From Symbiodinium natans (lineage: Eukaryota > Sar > Dinophyceae > Suessiales > Symbiodiniaceae), in assembly GCA_905221605.1 (NCBI GenBank), contig CAJNDS010002676.1, positions 25,001-77,500 of the forward strand: a stretch of 52,500 nt of DNA, written 5' to 3'. Made by a program: the position numbers and the translations under genes. Under the pieces are notes generated by a model. That model worked only from the letters and a program-made list of their open reading frames with translations, searched no databases and had not been told where the DNA came from. Of the stretch, positions 1-8,646 are shown piece by piece (position 1 is the first letter of the stretch; each line of letters begins with the position of its first letter).

Positions 1-188
1 AAACCCCTAAACCTCTAAACCCCTAAACCCCTAAACCCCTAAACCCCTAAACCCCTAAACCCCTAAACCCTAAACCCTAAACCCTAAACCCTAACCCCTA
101 AACCTCTAAAACACCCTAAACCCTAAACCCTAAACCCTAACCCTAGACCCGATAAGCCCTAAAGCCTCTCTGTCTCCGGTTGGCTCAG

Positions 189-249
189 GTCTCATGCCGC
201 TTCGGCCTCCCTTGTTTCGTGGCTGGGCCCGGGCCTTCGAAACTTTGGG
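189..249 (+). CDS. Candidate internal exon, unknown product
   Basis: Open 61-nt piece between a C-strand array on its left and a G-strand array on its right. It follows GGCTCAG (AG|G border) and ends at GTTTAAGGG. The open frame starts VSCRFGLPCFVAG. The product is not recognised. Length and composition alone do not prove coding; the splice-like borders are the main support. Confidence 0.3.
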
Positions 250-340
250 GTTTAAGGGTTTAAGGGTTTAAGGGTTTGGGATGGGTTTAGGGTTTAGGGT
301 TTAGGGTTTAGGGTTTGGGGTTTAGGGTTTAGGGTTTAGG

Positions 341-455
341 GCTAGCCCAGTGGTACCCTTTACTATAGACTATAGGGGGGTCGGAATAACTTCTAGTAGT
401 ATTCCTTTGTACTCCTAAGAAACCCCTAAAACCCTATTCTAATCATCAAGGCCCC
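341..455 (+). mobile_element. Chimeric remnant of two inverted-repeat elements
   Basis: Bases 341-361 (GCTAGCCCAGTGGTACCC) match the left end of the element that splits the RCC1-like gene. They run straight into ATAGGGGGGTCGGAATAACT and a body ending near CATCAAGGCCCCCAT. That second part matches a family also seen at 6635, 8361 and 22338. This looks like one element inserted into or joined to another. Confidence 0.5.
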
Positions 456-1277
456 CATATTCCCCTTTTCTTTTTTGGCTCTGGATTCCAAGGGAAAGCA
501 AGGGGTTTAGGGTTTAGGGTTTAGAGTTTAGGGTTTAGGGTTTAGGGTTTAGGGTTTAGGGTTTAGCAATGTTGACAGGGTACCGCTGTGACAACTGGGT
601 TGCTGGGCCAAGTTAGGGTTCGAGGTTGAGGGTTTAGGGTTTAGGGTTTAGGGTTTTAGGGTTCAGGGTTTAGGGTTTAGGGTTTAGGTGTTAGGGTTTA
701 GGGTTTAAGGTTCGTTTGGGGTTGAACTCGAGGTTTAGGATTTGGGGTTTCGCGCAAGCCCATCGACGCTAGACCGTAGGGTTGAGGGTTGAAAGGCCCC
801 AAACCCTGAAGTCCTCAAGGCCATAAAACCCCTCTAAGGTAAACCCCTCACATCCTAAACCCTCGACCCTAGACCCTAAAATCGAGCTAGAGTCGCCACG
901 CGACCTTGCCAAGCACACCTATAACTCGAAAAACCCCTAGCCCGAAACCCACGGGACCCAGACTTGAGAGGCCTGAGGTGGGAGAAGGGCTTGAGAGTCT
1001 TGGGGTTTAGGGTTTAGGGTTTAGGGTTTAGGGTTTAGGGTTTAGGGTTTAGGGGTTTTAGGGGTTTTAGGGTTTACGTGGGCAGTTTCTTTTTCAGAGT
1101 CCGATAACAGGCCTAGACAAGCCCGATGACCTGTATAGCAGGCTTTTCTTATTGGCTTTTGGTAGGGAACTAGGTTAGGGGAATGAATGTTATGCTACCT
1201 ACTTGGCCTACTAAAGCAGTGTGTAACATAGACTTGACAGTCGCCTGCCACTTGAACCTCTCCGCTACTTCAGCTGT

Positions 1278-1293
1278 TACGCTTCTTCCTCAG
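1278..1293 (+). promoter_or_regulatory. Possible spliced-leader (trans-splice) acceptor
   Basis: A pyrimidine-rich run, ACGCTTCTTCCTCAG, ends in AG at 1292-1293, about 48 nt before the ATG at 1341. Dinoflagellate mRNAs receive a spliced leader at such sites. A short upstream frame (ATG at 1299, TAG at 1317-1319, six codons) lies between the acceptor and the gene start. This is an inference from position and composition only. Confidence 0.35.
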
Positions 1294-1340
1294 AACCCAT
1301 GTCCGGCATCCTTGTGTAGCAGTCAGAGTTTTCCGTGCTC

Positions 1341-2943
1341 ATGCCCCTCGCGATTTGTGTGAGCCTGCTAAGCGGCAGGACGGCTTCACTAGAAGCAGAA
1401 CCGGAAGAGACGGTAGACAATCTGAAAGGCAGAGCATGGAAGAATCTGGCAGTTGACAGGGGCAGGCTCTTTGACTCCTGCGGAAGGATTCTGGACGGAC
1501 CATCCACGCTGGAGGACGCTGGGTTGCAGAGTGGCGACACACTGACCTTGAATATAAGCAGTACCCAGGTTTGTGCCAACAAAGACGCGTTTGCTGCCAT
1601 TCGGGGCGATGGGTCTGTTCTGACCTGGGGAGATGCTGGCTGTGGTGGCGACAGCAGCGTTGTGCAATGTCAGCTGAAGGACGTACGGCAGATTCAACAG
1701 ACCATGAAGGCTTTTGCTGCCATTGTTGGTGACGGGTCCGTTGTGACCTGGGGCAAATCCGACATGGGCGGCCACAGCAGCTGTGTGCAAGATCAGCTGA
1801 GGGACGTGCAGCGGCTCCAAGCTACACGTGCTCCTGCTGGCGGTGCATTTGCTGCCATTCTGGGCGACGGGTCTGTTGTGACCTGGGGCGATGCCACTTA
1901 TGGTGGCGACAGCGCTGCTGTACAACATCAACTAAAGGACGTCCGGCAGATCCAAGCTAGTGCTGCTTGTTGCGGTGCTCGTGGTGGTGCTTTTGCTGCC
2001 ATCCTGGACGATGGGTCCGTCGTGACCTGGGGCAGTGCGGGCTTTGGCGGTGACAGCAGTGATGTCCAAGGCCAGCTGAAGAATGTGAAGCAGATCCAAG
2101 CTGACCGCAGCCCATCTGGCGGCTCTTTTGCCGCCATTCTGGGCGATGGTTCTGTTGTGACCTGGGGAGATGCTGGCTGTGGTGGCGACAGCAGTGTTGT
2201 GCAAAGCCAGCTGAAGGACGTGCAGCAGATCCAAGCGACCGAGTCGGCGTTTGCTGCCATTCTGGGTAATGGGTCTGTTGTGACCTGGGGCGATCCTGAC
2301 TCTGGCGGAGACAGCAGTGCCGTGAGAAGCCAGCTGAAGGACGTGCGGCAGATTCAAGCGACTGAGTCGGCATTCGCTGCCATTCTGGGCGATGGGTCTG
2401 TTGTGACCTGGGGTGATCTTTACACCGGTGGCGACAGCAGTGCTGTTCAAACTCAGCTGAGGGGCGTGCAGCAGATTCAAGCGACTAGTTCCGGTGGTGT
2501 TTTCGGCGCTGCCTTTGCTGCCATTCTTGTGGATGGATCTGTTGTGACTTGGGGTGTTGCTGACCACGGTGGTGACAGCAGTGGCGTGCAAGATCAGCTG
2601 AAGGGCGTGCGGCAGATCCAAGCGACAAGCAGGGCTTTTGCTGCCATCCTGCACGATGGGTCCGTCGTGACCCTTGCTAGCCCAGTCGTACCCCTTTCTT
2701 TTTTTTGTTTTGGTTCAAGGTTCCCTTATAAATGAACCAACCAAAAGGGGGTGCCCTTATTGTAATAGTAATATGGTTGCTGGGGTACCAAGGACCTGGG
2801 GCAGTGCGTGCTTTGGTGGCGACAGCAGCGATGTTCGAGGTCAGCTGAAGGACGTGAAGCAGATCCAAGCTGCATCCGGTGGTTCTTTTGCCGCCATTCT
2901 GGGCGATGGGTCTGTTGTGACCTGGGGCTTTGCGGACGATTAA
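1341..2943 (+). CDS. Ubiquitin-like domain plus RCC1-like repeat protein, two exons
   Basis: Exon 1 is 1341-2668 and exon 2 is 2793-2943; the spliced product is 492 aa. Residues about 4-72 form a ubiquitin-like domain: SLEAEPEETVDNLKG and GRILDGPSTLEDAGL line up with the corresponding parts of ubiquitin. There is no terminal Gly-Gly, so it is not a processed modifier. From about residue 82 there are nine full repeats of roughly 38-47 aa with the core FAAILGDGSVVTWG...GGDSS.VQ.QLKDV.QIQA, and a truncated tenth ends FADD. These resemble RCC1-type beta-propeller blades, usually protein-binding; similar proteins in dinoflagellates are often annotated as HERC- or UVR8-like. No HECT domain is present, so a ligase role is not supported. 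ATG 1341 is the first ATG in frame. The repeats are very similar at nucleotide level, suggesting recent expansion or conversion. The intron falls inside repeat nine, between V and T of GSVVTWG. Confidence 0.85.
2669..2792 (+). mobile_element. Introner (family A): 124-nt GA-AG intron with target duplication
   Basis: GACC occurs at 2669-2672 and again at 2793-2796, as expected for a 4-bp target duplication. The element between them starts CTTGCTAGCCCAG and ends CTGGGGTACCAAG; these are inverted repeats matching at about 11 of 13 positions. Removing 2669-2792 leaves GTCGT|GACCTGG, which restores the conserved GSVVTWG of the ninth repeat. The intron begins GA (from the duplicated target) and ends AG (from the element), with G as the next base, fitting dinoflagellate splicing. 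A full relative lies at 23073-23182. Confidence 0.85.
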
Positions 2944-3060
2944 AAAAGTTTAGATGAATTTAGTGCCGACGGCATTGACGCGCTTGATGAGGGGTCCAAA
3001 TCCCCGTTCAGATGCCTTGTATCAAACACAGGACGACACCTATGTTGTCAGTTGAGATTT
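2944..3060 (+). other. Probable 3' untranslated region of the RCC1-like gene
   Basis: Unique sequence following the TAA at 2941-2943 and starting with an A-rich run. It has no telomere repeats until about 3085. No clear polyadenylation motif was seen. Confidence 0.4.
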
Positions 3061-3610
3061 CGCGGTTTCTGTGCAAGCTACTAGGGTTTAGGGTTTGATT
3101 TCGGGCTTTCGGGTGTGCGTAGATGCTTAGGGTTTAAGGCTTTGGTGCCTTACTGGTTTCGGCTTCAGGCTTCAGCTTCGGTTTCGCACTCAAACCAATC
3201 TTTCACTGTCTCACCGTCTCACCGCCTTCGAAGAACAAAGAGTCCTTGGAACAAAAGCTCCGAAGATCTTCGCCAGGACGCCCGCAACCCCAAAACCCAA
3301 AACCCAACACCCTAAACCCCTAAACCCTAAACCCCTAAACCCTAAACCCTAAACCCTATAAACCCTAAACCCCTAAGCCCTAAACCCTAAACCCAAATCC
3401 CTATAAACCCTAAACCCTATAAACCCTAAACCCTAAACCCCTAAACCCCTAAACCCCTAAACCCCTAAACCCCTAAACCCCTAAACCCCTAAACCCCTAA
3501 ACCCCTAAACCCCTAAACCTAAACCCCTAAACCCCTAAACCCCTAAACCCCTAAACCCCTAAACCCCTAAACCCTAAACCCTAAACACTAAGCCCCTGAG
3601 CCCAGCCCAG

Positions 3611-3658
3611 GCCGGCGCCGCACCGGCGAAGCTGAAGACAACTGGCCCACCTTGCCGA
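3611..3658 (+). CDS. Candidate 48-nt exon, unknown product
   Basis: Sixteen open codons (AGAAPAKLKTTGPP...) between CCCAGCCCAG and GTTTAGGGC. The piece lies between a C-strand array and a G-strand array. It has an AG|G border on the left and the telomeric GTTTAGGG as donor, and is symmetrical in phase (0/0). The product is unknown. Confidence 0.4.
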
Positions 3659-3821
3659 GTTTAGGGCTGATACAGGGTTTAGGGTTTAGGGCTCAGGTTT
3701 AAGGGTTTAGGTTTAGGGGTTTAGGGTTTAGGGGTTTAGGGTTTAGGGTTCATGGTTTAGGGTTTAGGGTTCAGGGATTAGGGTTTTTGGGTTTATAGGG
3801 TTTAGGGTTTAGGGTTTAGGG

Positions 3822-3931
3822 TTACTGTTGGTTAGTAGGGAATGAGGGAATTAGGTACCCTATAGAATCCCTATACATACCCTTCAAGGGATAGGGTACC
3901 TAATTTATTATTCACGACTAACCAACAGTAA
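3822..3931 (+). mobile_element. Inverted-repeat element (family G), about 110 bp
   Basis: The left end TTACTGTTGGTTAGT continues into AATTAGGTACCCTAT. The right end is its reverse complement with a few mismatches, giving an inverted repeat of about 40 bp around a short centre. It sits inside TTTAGGG repeats. A partial relative (TAGGTAATGAGGGAGTGAGG) is at about 10790. Confidence 0.8.
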
Positions 3932-4905
3932 GTTTGGGGCTGATGCAGGGTTTAGGGGTTGAGGGTTTAGGGGTTGTTAGGGTTTAGGGTTTAGGTTTAG
4001 GGTTTAGGGTTTAGGGGTTTAGGGGTTTAGGGGTTTAGGGGTTTAGGGGTTTAGGGGTTTAGCGTTTAGGGGTTTAGGGCTTTCGGCTTGAAGTTGTTTT
4101 GGGCTTTCGGGTTCAGGGTTTGGGGTTGGTATACGGCTACTTCTCGAAGATGTGGTCCCTTTTGGGGTCCTTAATATAAGGCGGCCCCTGTTATTTAGGA
4201 TACCCCGCCACAACAGGACTGCAATTTGAGAACTGACCATTTAGGGGGGTTTGGGGTTTTCGGACTCAGGGGGCTGAGGGTTGGAGTTTAGGGAGTTGTG
4301 AGTGTTTAGGTGTAAACCCTAAGCTTAGGGGGCCTTAGTTGGGGAGTTTCGGCTTAAGGGATTCGGGGTTGAGGGCTTAGGGACCTGTGCTGGCTGTAGG
4401 GGTTATTCGTCTGGGGTTTACGGGGCTTGGGGGTTTAGGGTTTAGGGTTAGGGTACCGTGGGGCTAGGCTACCAACAAAGCCCTAGGGTTTAGGCTTTAG
4501 GGTTTAAGTGTTTAGGGTTTAGGGTCTAAGCCCCAAACAATCCCCAAACCCCATCTGGTGTTTAAGGTGTTGTGTTGAAGGTCCGAGGGCACAAGAGCTT
4601 AGTTTTGAATGTTGAATGTCGCGCGAAGCAGCCAGACCCACGTACAGCCGACCCAAACACTCTTGTGGGGTTTAAGGTTTAGGGTTTAGGGTTTAGGGTT
4701 TACGGTTTGGGGTTTAGGCTTTAGGGTGACCATTGAGCTTTTGGACCCTGGACGCTCCATCTTCCCAAAGCCCTTTGTCCCAAAACCGTACAAAACCGCG
4801 AAACCCCAAGCCCCAAACCCTAGCCCTAAACCCTAAACCCTAAACCCTACACCCTGAACCCTAAACCTTACACCCTAACCCCTAAACTCTAAAACCCGAA
4901 CGCAG

Positions 4906-4984
4906 GCGCCAGACCTGCCCCCTATGGTCTCGATTTCGAGGAAGGACAGGACCAGGCTAAGACTTGGGCTCCTAAGGGTGCTAC
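4906..4984 (+). CDS. Candidate exon, unknown product
   Basis: Follows GAACGCAG (AG|G) at the end of a C-strand array and stops at GTGGGGGTTTAGG. The best frame starts at 4908 and reads ARPAPYGLDFEEGQD then QAKTWAPKGA, which is protein-like and acidic. A second frame is also open. The product is not recognised. Confidence 0.45.
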
Positions 4985-6145
4985 GTGGGGGTTTAGGCTT
5001 TAGGGTTGAGGGTTTAATTAGGGTTAATAAGGTTTAGGGTTTAGGGTTTAGGGTTAATCAGGTTTCGGGTTTAGGGTTTAGGGTTTAGGGTTTACGGTTT
5101 AGGGTTTAGGGTTTAGGGTTTAGGGACGGAGAGGGGGAAAGCCACAACAGGTGAAGCCACAAACCCTAGTGGAGGATGACGATACCCTACAGCCAAGTCC
5201 GAAAACCCTAACTAGGCCCCAAACGCACCACGCCCTACCGACTAAATCCCCAAACCCCAGATTCCCTGAAAACAAAACCTAGGCAGCAAACCCCAATAAA
5301 TCCCTAAACCCCAAACCCCAAACCCCAAACCCCAAACCCCAAACCCTAAACCCTAAACCCTAAACCCTAAACCCTAAACCCTAAACCCTAAACCCTAAAC
5401 CCTAAACCCTAAACCCTAAACCCTAAACCCTAAACCCTACACTAAACCCTAAACCCTAAGAGTGCACATCGCGGCGTGGCGCCTGGAGCTTTCCCGCCTG
5501 TACTTGGGAGGCCTTAGATACCCCTCTAAGTCTAGGTTGCCCAGCAACGAAGGATGAAAAGGCTGCCCTTTTTGCTTAAAAGGGGCTTGTCAGGGAACCT
5601 AAGCCCCCCCCAAAAAGGGAATAAGGGTACTATAGATACGCAGCATACAGCCCTTGAGGGCCCCTAGAGTTCAGAACACTCTGAAGAAAGGTGCGAGGCC
5701 ATGTGGGTAGTTCCCAACATAAGGTACCCCTTGTATGCCAAATATGGCTCCCCCCCAACCCTAAACCGTAAACCAAAGTTCTAAAACCTAAACCCTGCAC
5801 CCTGATGGCCTTGGAACCTGAAATTGCTCCAAAGTCTAAAACCCTCGAAGTTTGCCTCGAAACTCCCCGAAACTGCTCGAAACTTCCCCAAACCTAAACC
5901 CTGAATAAAATTAATTAAACGAATCATTGGAGACTCATGTAGCCCTAGACCCTAAACATCAAACCCTAAACCCTAAACCCTAAACCCGAAACCCTAAACC
6001 CTAAACCCTAAACTATATACAAAGGGGATCCTGAATATGATCTAAGGTATATCCTTTGGGATGCTCCCCACTCTCCATCCCTAAACCCTAAACCCTAAAC
6101 CCTAAACGCTAAACCCTAAACCCTAAAGTCCTCGGTGGCAAACAG
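4985..6145. repeat. Telomere-like mosaic
   Basis: G-strand arrays at 4988-5125 (with some AATTAGGG and TTACGG variants). A long, nearly pure C-strand array at 5290-5455 has a CCCCAAA variant block at its start. Shorter C-strand arrays lie at 5945-6010 and 6080-6127. Unique DNA at 5558-5940 holds a degenerate copy of the element family with internal CCAAAAAGGG (about 5565-5635) and no gene that I can support. Confidence 0.9.
5461..5557 (+). CDS. Candidate exon, unknown product
   Basis: Immediately after a long C-strand array ending CCCTAAG, an open frame starts at 5462 (VHIAAWRLELSRLYLGG) and runs 31 codons to TGA at 5555. A GT at 5499 could be a donor instead. The composition is protein-like; nothing is recognised. 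Confidence 0.3.
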
Positions 6146-6227
6146 GGCCTGAGCAGCACGGTTCGCGACACTTTCACTGAGGGCTTCACCGAGGACATCC
6201 CTGGGCGTTTGTGTTCTGAGGGGATAG
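6146..6227 (+). CDS. Candidate exon, unknown product
   Basis: Between GGTGGCAAACAG (AG|G) and GTTTAGGGTTTACGG. The frame from 6146 reads GLSSTVRDTFTEGF then TEDIPGRLCSEGI with no stop. The left flank is a C-strand array and the right flank a G-strand array. Strongly protein-like, but the product is unknown. Confidence 0.5.
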
Positions 6228-7500
6228 GTTTAGGGTTTACGGTTTACGGTTCAGGGTTTAGGGTTTAGGGTTTAAGCCATGGGCTTCTTTCGCACCCGTG
6301 CTTCCTGGAACCTGACCCACCATGAATTCGATGCTTGCCGAAGCCCAAGCACGCTCAACACCAAGCCCTAAGCCCTGAAGAGACATCTCTACAGTTGGAC
6401 AGAAGATCCAAACTTCACACATCACGCGGTGTCCGGTCTGTCTCCTGAATCCTGTTGCGGGGCGGCGGTTTGAAATTGGGTGACGCGGGCGTTCACCCCC
6501 TATCACCCTAAACCCTTAACCCTAAACCCTAGACTCACTGTCTAGTGCCCGACGCCACAGAGAAGGGAAGCTAGGGGTTTAGGGTTTCGGGTTTAGGGCT
6601 TAGGGTTCGGGGCTTGGGGGTTTAGGGCAACCCAATACAGGGGCCTTAATAATTGGAATGTGGGTTTTGGGGGGTTATTGTCGTATATTTATAGAGGGGC
6701 ATAAGGTAATACCACTGGTAGTTATTCCGACCCCTATATCAGCGCCAGGGTTTGAGGGGGCTTTAGGGTTTGGGGTGTCGGGTTTAATTAGGGTTCAGGG
6801 CTTAGGGGTTTAGGGTTAGGAGTGCTATTCGAGGGTTTTCAAACCCTAAACCCTAAACCCTAAACCGTAAACCCTAAAGTTTAGGGTTTGAGGATGCTTG
6901 AGGGCCTTAGGGTTGTGGTTTTGGGTTTTAAGGGTCAGTCTAAGGTTTGCCGTTTTTGCGCTTGGTTTGCGGTCATCTAAGCCCTAGACCCCAAACCCTC
7001 GGGGCTTTGGGGCTTAGTGGGCTTCGGGCCCGAAACCCTGAACCGCATGCCCTCGGGTTGGTATGTGGACGTCTGCACTGCGCAGCAGCCCGTCCTCCAG
7101 CGGTGTCTGAACCCTAAACCCTAAACCCTAAACCCTAAACCCTAAACCCTAAACCCTCAACCCTAAACCCTAAACCCTAAACCCAGTCGGGGGGGGGGGG
7201 TTGGCAGATCTAAGGGGTTTATAGGGCATTCTTCTTCCTAGTGCAGGTTCAGGTTTTGAGTTCTGAAGTTATAGATTCTCTAAACCCTAAATTCAAGCTA
7301 CAGTGGGGGGGGGGTGCTGCTTCCCTAAACCCTAAACCCTAAGCCCTAAACCCTAAACCCTAAATCCTAAACCCTTACGCCCCTCGACCTCCATGCAAAT
7401 TGCGTCGCCCGCCCCCCACAGCCAGCTGCGATGGTTCCGGTGTACTGCTCCCTTCTACCCTAGACTCCTTGACTCTACGCATCGCTGGGCTTTAGGGTTT
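6228..7500. repeat. Telomere-like mosaic with unique spacers
   Basis: Short G-strand arrays at 6228-6272, 6572-6625 and 6880-6900. C-strand arrays at 6505-6532, 6838-6880, 7108-7185 and 7325-7370. The spacer 6275-6500 is open on the minus strand for 82 codons but reads into repeats, and I do not support it. Poly-G runs lie at 7189 and 7302. The spacer 7422-7488 (after CCCCCCACAG) is open as QLRWFRCTAPFY and could be another exon with a GC donor. Confidence 0.85.
6635..6732 (-). mobile_element. Inverted-repeat element (family D), reverse orientation
   Basis: Begins ATACAGGGGCCTTAATAATT and ends AGTTATTCCGACCCCTATAT. Read on the minus strand this gives ATAGGGGTCGGAATAACT at one end, as in the copies at 365, 8361 and 22338. 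Confidence 0.6.
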
Positions 7501-7753
7501 AGGGTTTAGGGTTTAGGGTTTAGGGTTTAGGGTTTAGGGTTTAGGTTTAGGGTCATGGGGCTTGGAGCCCTCCGCCCGGGAGCCTCCCGGAACCTGGAAC
7601 CTCCACACTAAGACATCCCAATTCCGGATTCCCTTCTCTAACTCAGGGCCTTGCGAAGGAATCCCCTCAATCACTGGAGGGAAAAAGCTTTTTGTAGGGA
7701 ATTGAATTGAGTCTAGGCTTGAATCGTAAAAGGAATAGGTTCGGGTGATTGGG

Positions 7754-8017
7754 ATGAGAGTGTTAGATGGCCCTCCACAATCGGGCCATGGCTGCTCTTC
7801 GCAGTTCTCGAAGCTTTCCAAACTAGTCTGCATACCAACCTTCACAGCTTCAAACCGTAAACCCCTTAAAGCCCTGAAGCCCCTAAAAACCTCTTGGATC
7901 ATAAACCTTCCGCTGTCTCACGCCCTGGAGGAGCGAGCGCGGAGGCACCGGGTATTGGGCTTTCTGGGTTGGTTAATGAGCCAACAGACCTGTCATCTTA
8001 GGGGTACTTGGAAGTAG
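7754..8017 (+). CDS. Possible exon or small gene, unknown product
   Basis: ATG at 7754 opens 87 codons (MRVLDGPPQSGHGCSSQ...), including HALEERARRHRVLG near the end. It runs into an inverted-repeat element at 8003, which adds the final codons and stop, so the true end is probably an element-derived splice site near 8003. The minus strand of the same DNA is also open (7534-7902), which lowers confidence. Confidence 0.3.
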   Translation: MRVLDGPPQSGHGCSSQFSKLSKLVCIPTFTASNRKPLKALKPLKTSWIINLPLSHALEERARRHRVLGFLGWLMSQQTCHLRGTWK

Positions 8018-8092
8018 TTTTAATTTGGGGGTACTAATTCCCAAGAAACAGCAAAACAATTAATTTTTGCTAGGGTTCCAAGTTCAGTATAG
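8003..8092 (+). mobile_element. Inverted-repeat element (family C)
   Basis: Starts GGTACTTGGAA and ends GGTTCCAAGTTCAGTATAG, with the interior CTAATTCCCAAGAAACAGCA. The copy at 43244-43330 matches along most of its length (CCTAAGAAACAGCATAAGCA). Inverted ends ACTTGGAA/TTCCAAGT. A GT and an AG occur at the borders, so it may act as an intron. Confidence 0.7.
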
Positions 8093-8360
8093 TCATGACA
8101 TCCTATTAGACAGGGGTTCTCACTTCGTTCTTTCGCTTTGTGAATTCACGCGCTTATATTTCGTGCGTTTGTAATTCATTCACTCGCTCATTCTCTTCGT
8201 TCTCACCGTTATGCATAGGTTTATAAGGGAACAGATGAACAAGTGAACCAGATGTTAAATTCACTCGCGAGTTTGCTATTGGTTAACCTGTAGAATCCCG
8301 GTGAACGAACTCAGTGAACCGCATGAGAGCTCCTGTAAAGACAACACGCATGAAACTAGT
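8093..8360. other. Unique AT-richer spacer with TTCACTCG-like words
   Basis: About 270 bp without telomeric repeats. Short words such as TTCACTCGC, ATTCACTCG and GTGAACGAACTCAGTGAAC recur in both orientations, giving weak dyads. No open frame that I would call a gene. Confidence 0.4.
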
Positions 8361-8497
8361 ATAGGGGTCGGAATAATGACTAATAGTGTTCCCTTATGGG
8401 TTCCTTTATAAGTATACTATATTAACCCCCCCCCCCCCAACAAAAAAAACAAAAAAAACAAACATTATTCTCATCATTCAGGCCCCTAAAAACAGGA
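8361..8497 (+). mobile_element. Inverted-repeat element (family D)
   Basis: Left end ATAGGGGTCGGAATAATGACT, right end CATCATTCAGGCCCCTA, with a C-run/A-run (about 12 C then A-rich) in the centre. Related to 22338-22452, which has the same central C-to-A junction. Confidence 0.65.
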
Positions 8498-8546
8498 AAC
8501 CCTAAACCCTAAACCCTAAACCCTAAACCTTAAACCCTAAACCCAG

Positions 8547-8646
8547 AGATATACGGGTCATTGTCCCAGACTCCAAGTTTGATCGGTCCGCCAGCCTGAT
8601 GTCAAGGTTTACCTCCGTGCAACCGTATCATCGTTGCTTAAAGTTG
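8547..8646 (+). CDS. Candidate exon, unknown product
   Basis: Follows AAACCCAG at the end of a C-strand array and stops at GTTTAGGG. The frame from 8548 gives 33 uninterrupted codons, DIRVIVPDSKFDRSA then SLMSRFTSVQPYHRC. The other forward frames close. Clearly protein-like in composition; not recognised. Confidence 0.5.

Larger units (their letters stand above)
1..1075. repeat. Telomere-like mosaic, left end
   Basis: C-strand repeats (CCCCTAAA then CCCTAAA) fill about 1-160. G-strand TTTAGGG arrays follow at about 242-340, 485-570, 628-715 and 1005-1070, with short unique spacers between them. The octamer CCCCTAAA dominates the first 66 bases. Remnants of two inverted-repeat elements lie at 341-455. 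The spacer at 880-1005 carries a short open stretch after an AG at about 971 but nothing convincing. Confidence 0.9.
3085..4905. repeat. Telomere-like mosaic with octamer block
   Basis: C-strand repeats at 3300-3590 include a run of about 16 CCCCTAAA octamers (3430-3570). G-strand arrays lie at 3660-3820, 3945-4075, 4430-4520 and 4675-4730, and a C-strand array at 4800-4890. The segments GGGCTGATACAGGG (3664) and GGGCTGATGCAGGG (3937) are direct repeats flanking the element at 3822. The unique spacers at 4080-4430 and 4530-4670 show no convincing gene; 4130-4235 may be a degenerate inverted-repeat element. Confidence 0.9.

Noticed and set aside
1-160. Left end as a true chromosome end (CCCTAAA on the left, TTTAGGG at the right end of the window)
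   Set aside because: Both orientations occur dozens of times throughout the window and the terminal arrays are short and mixed with octamers, so the ends are not special.
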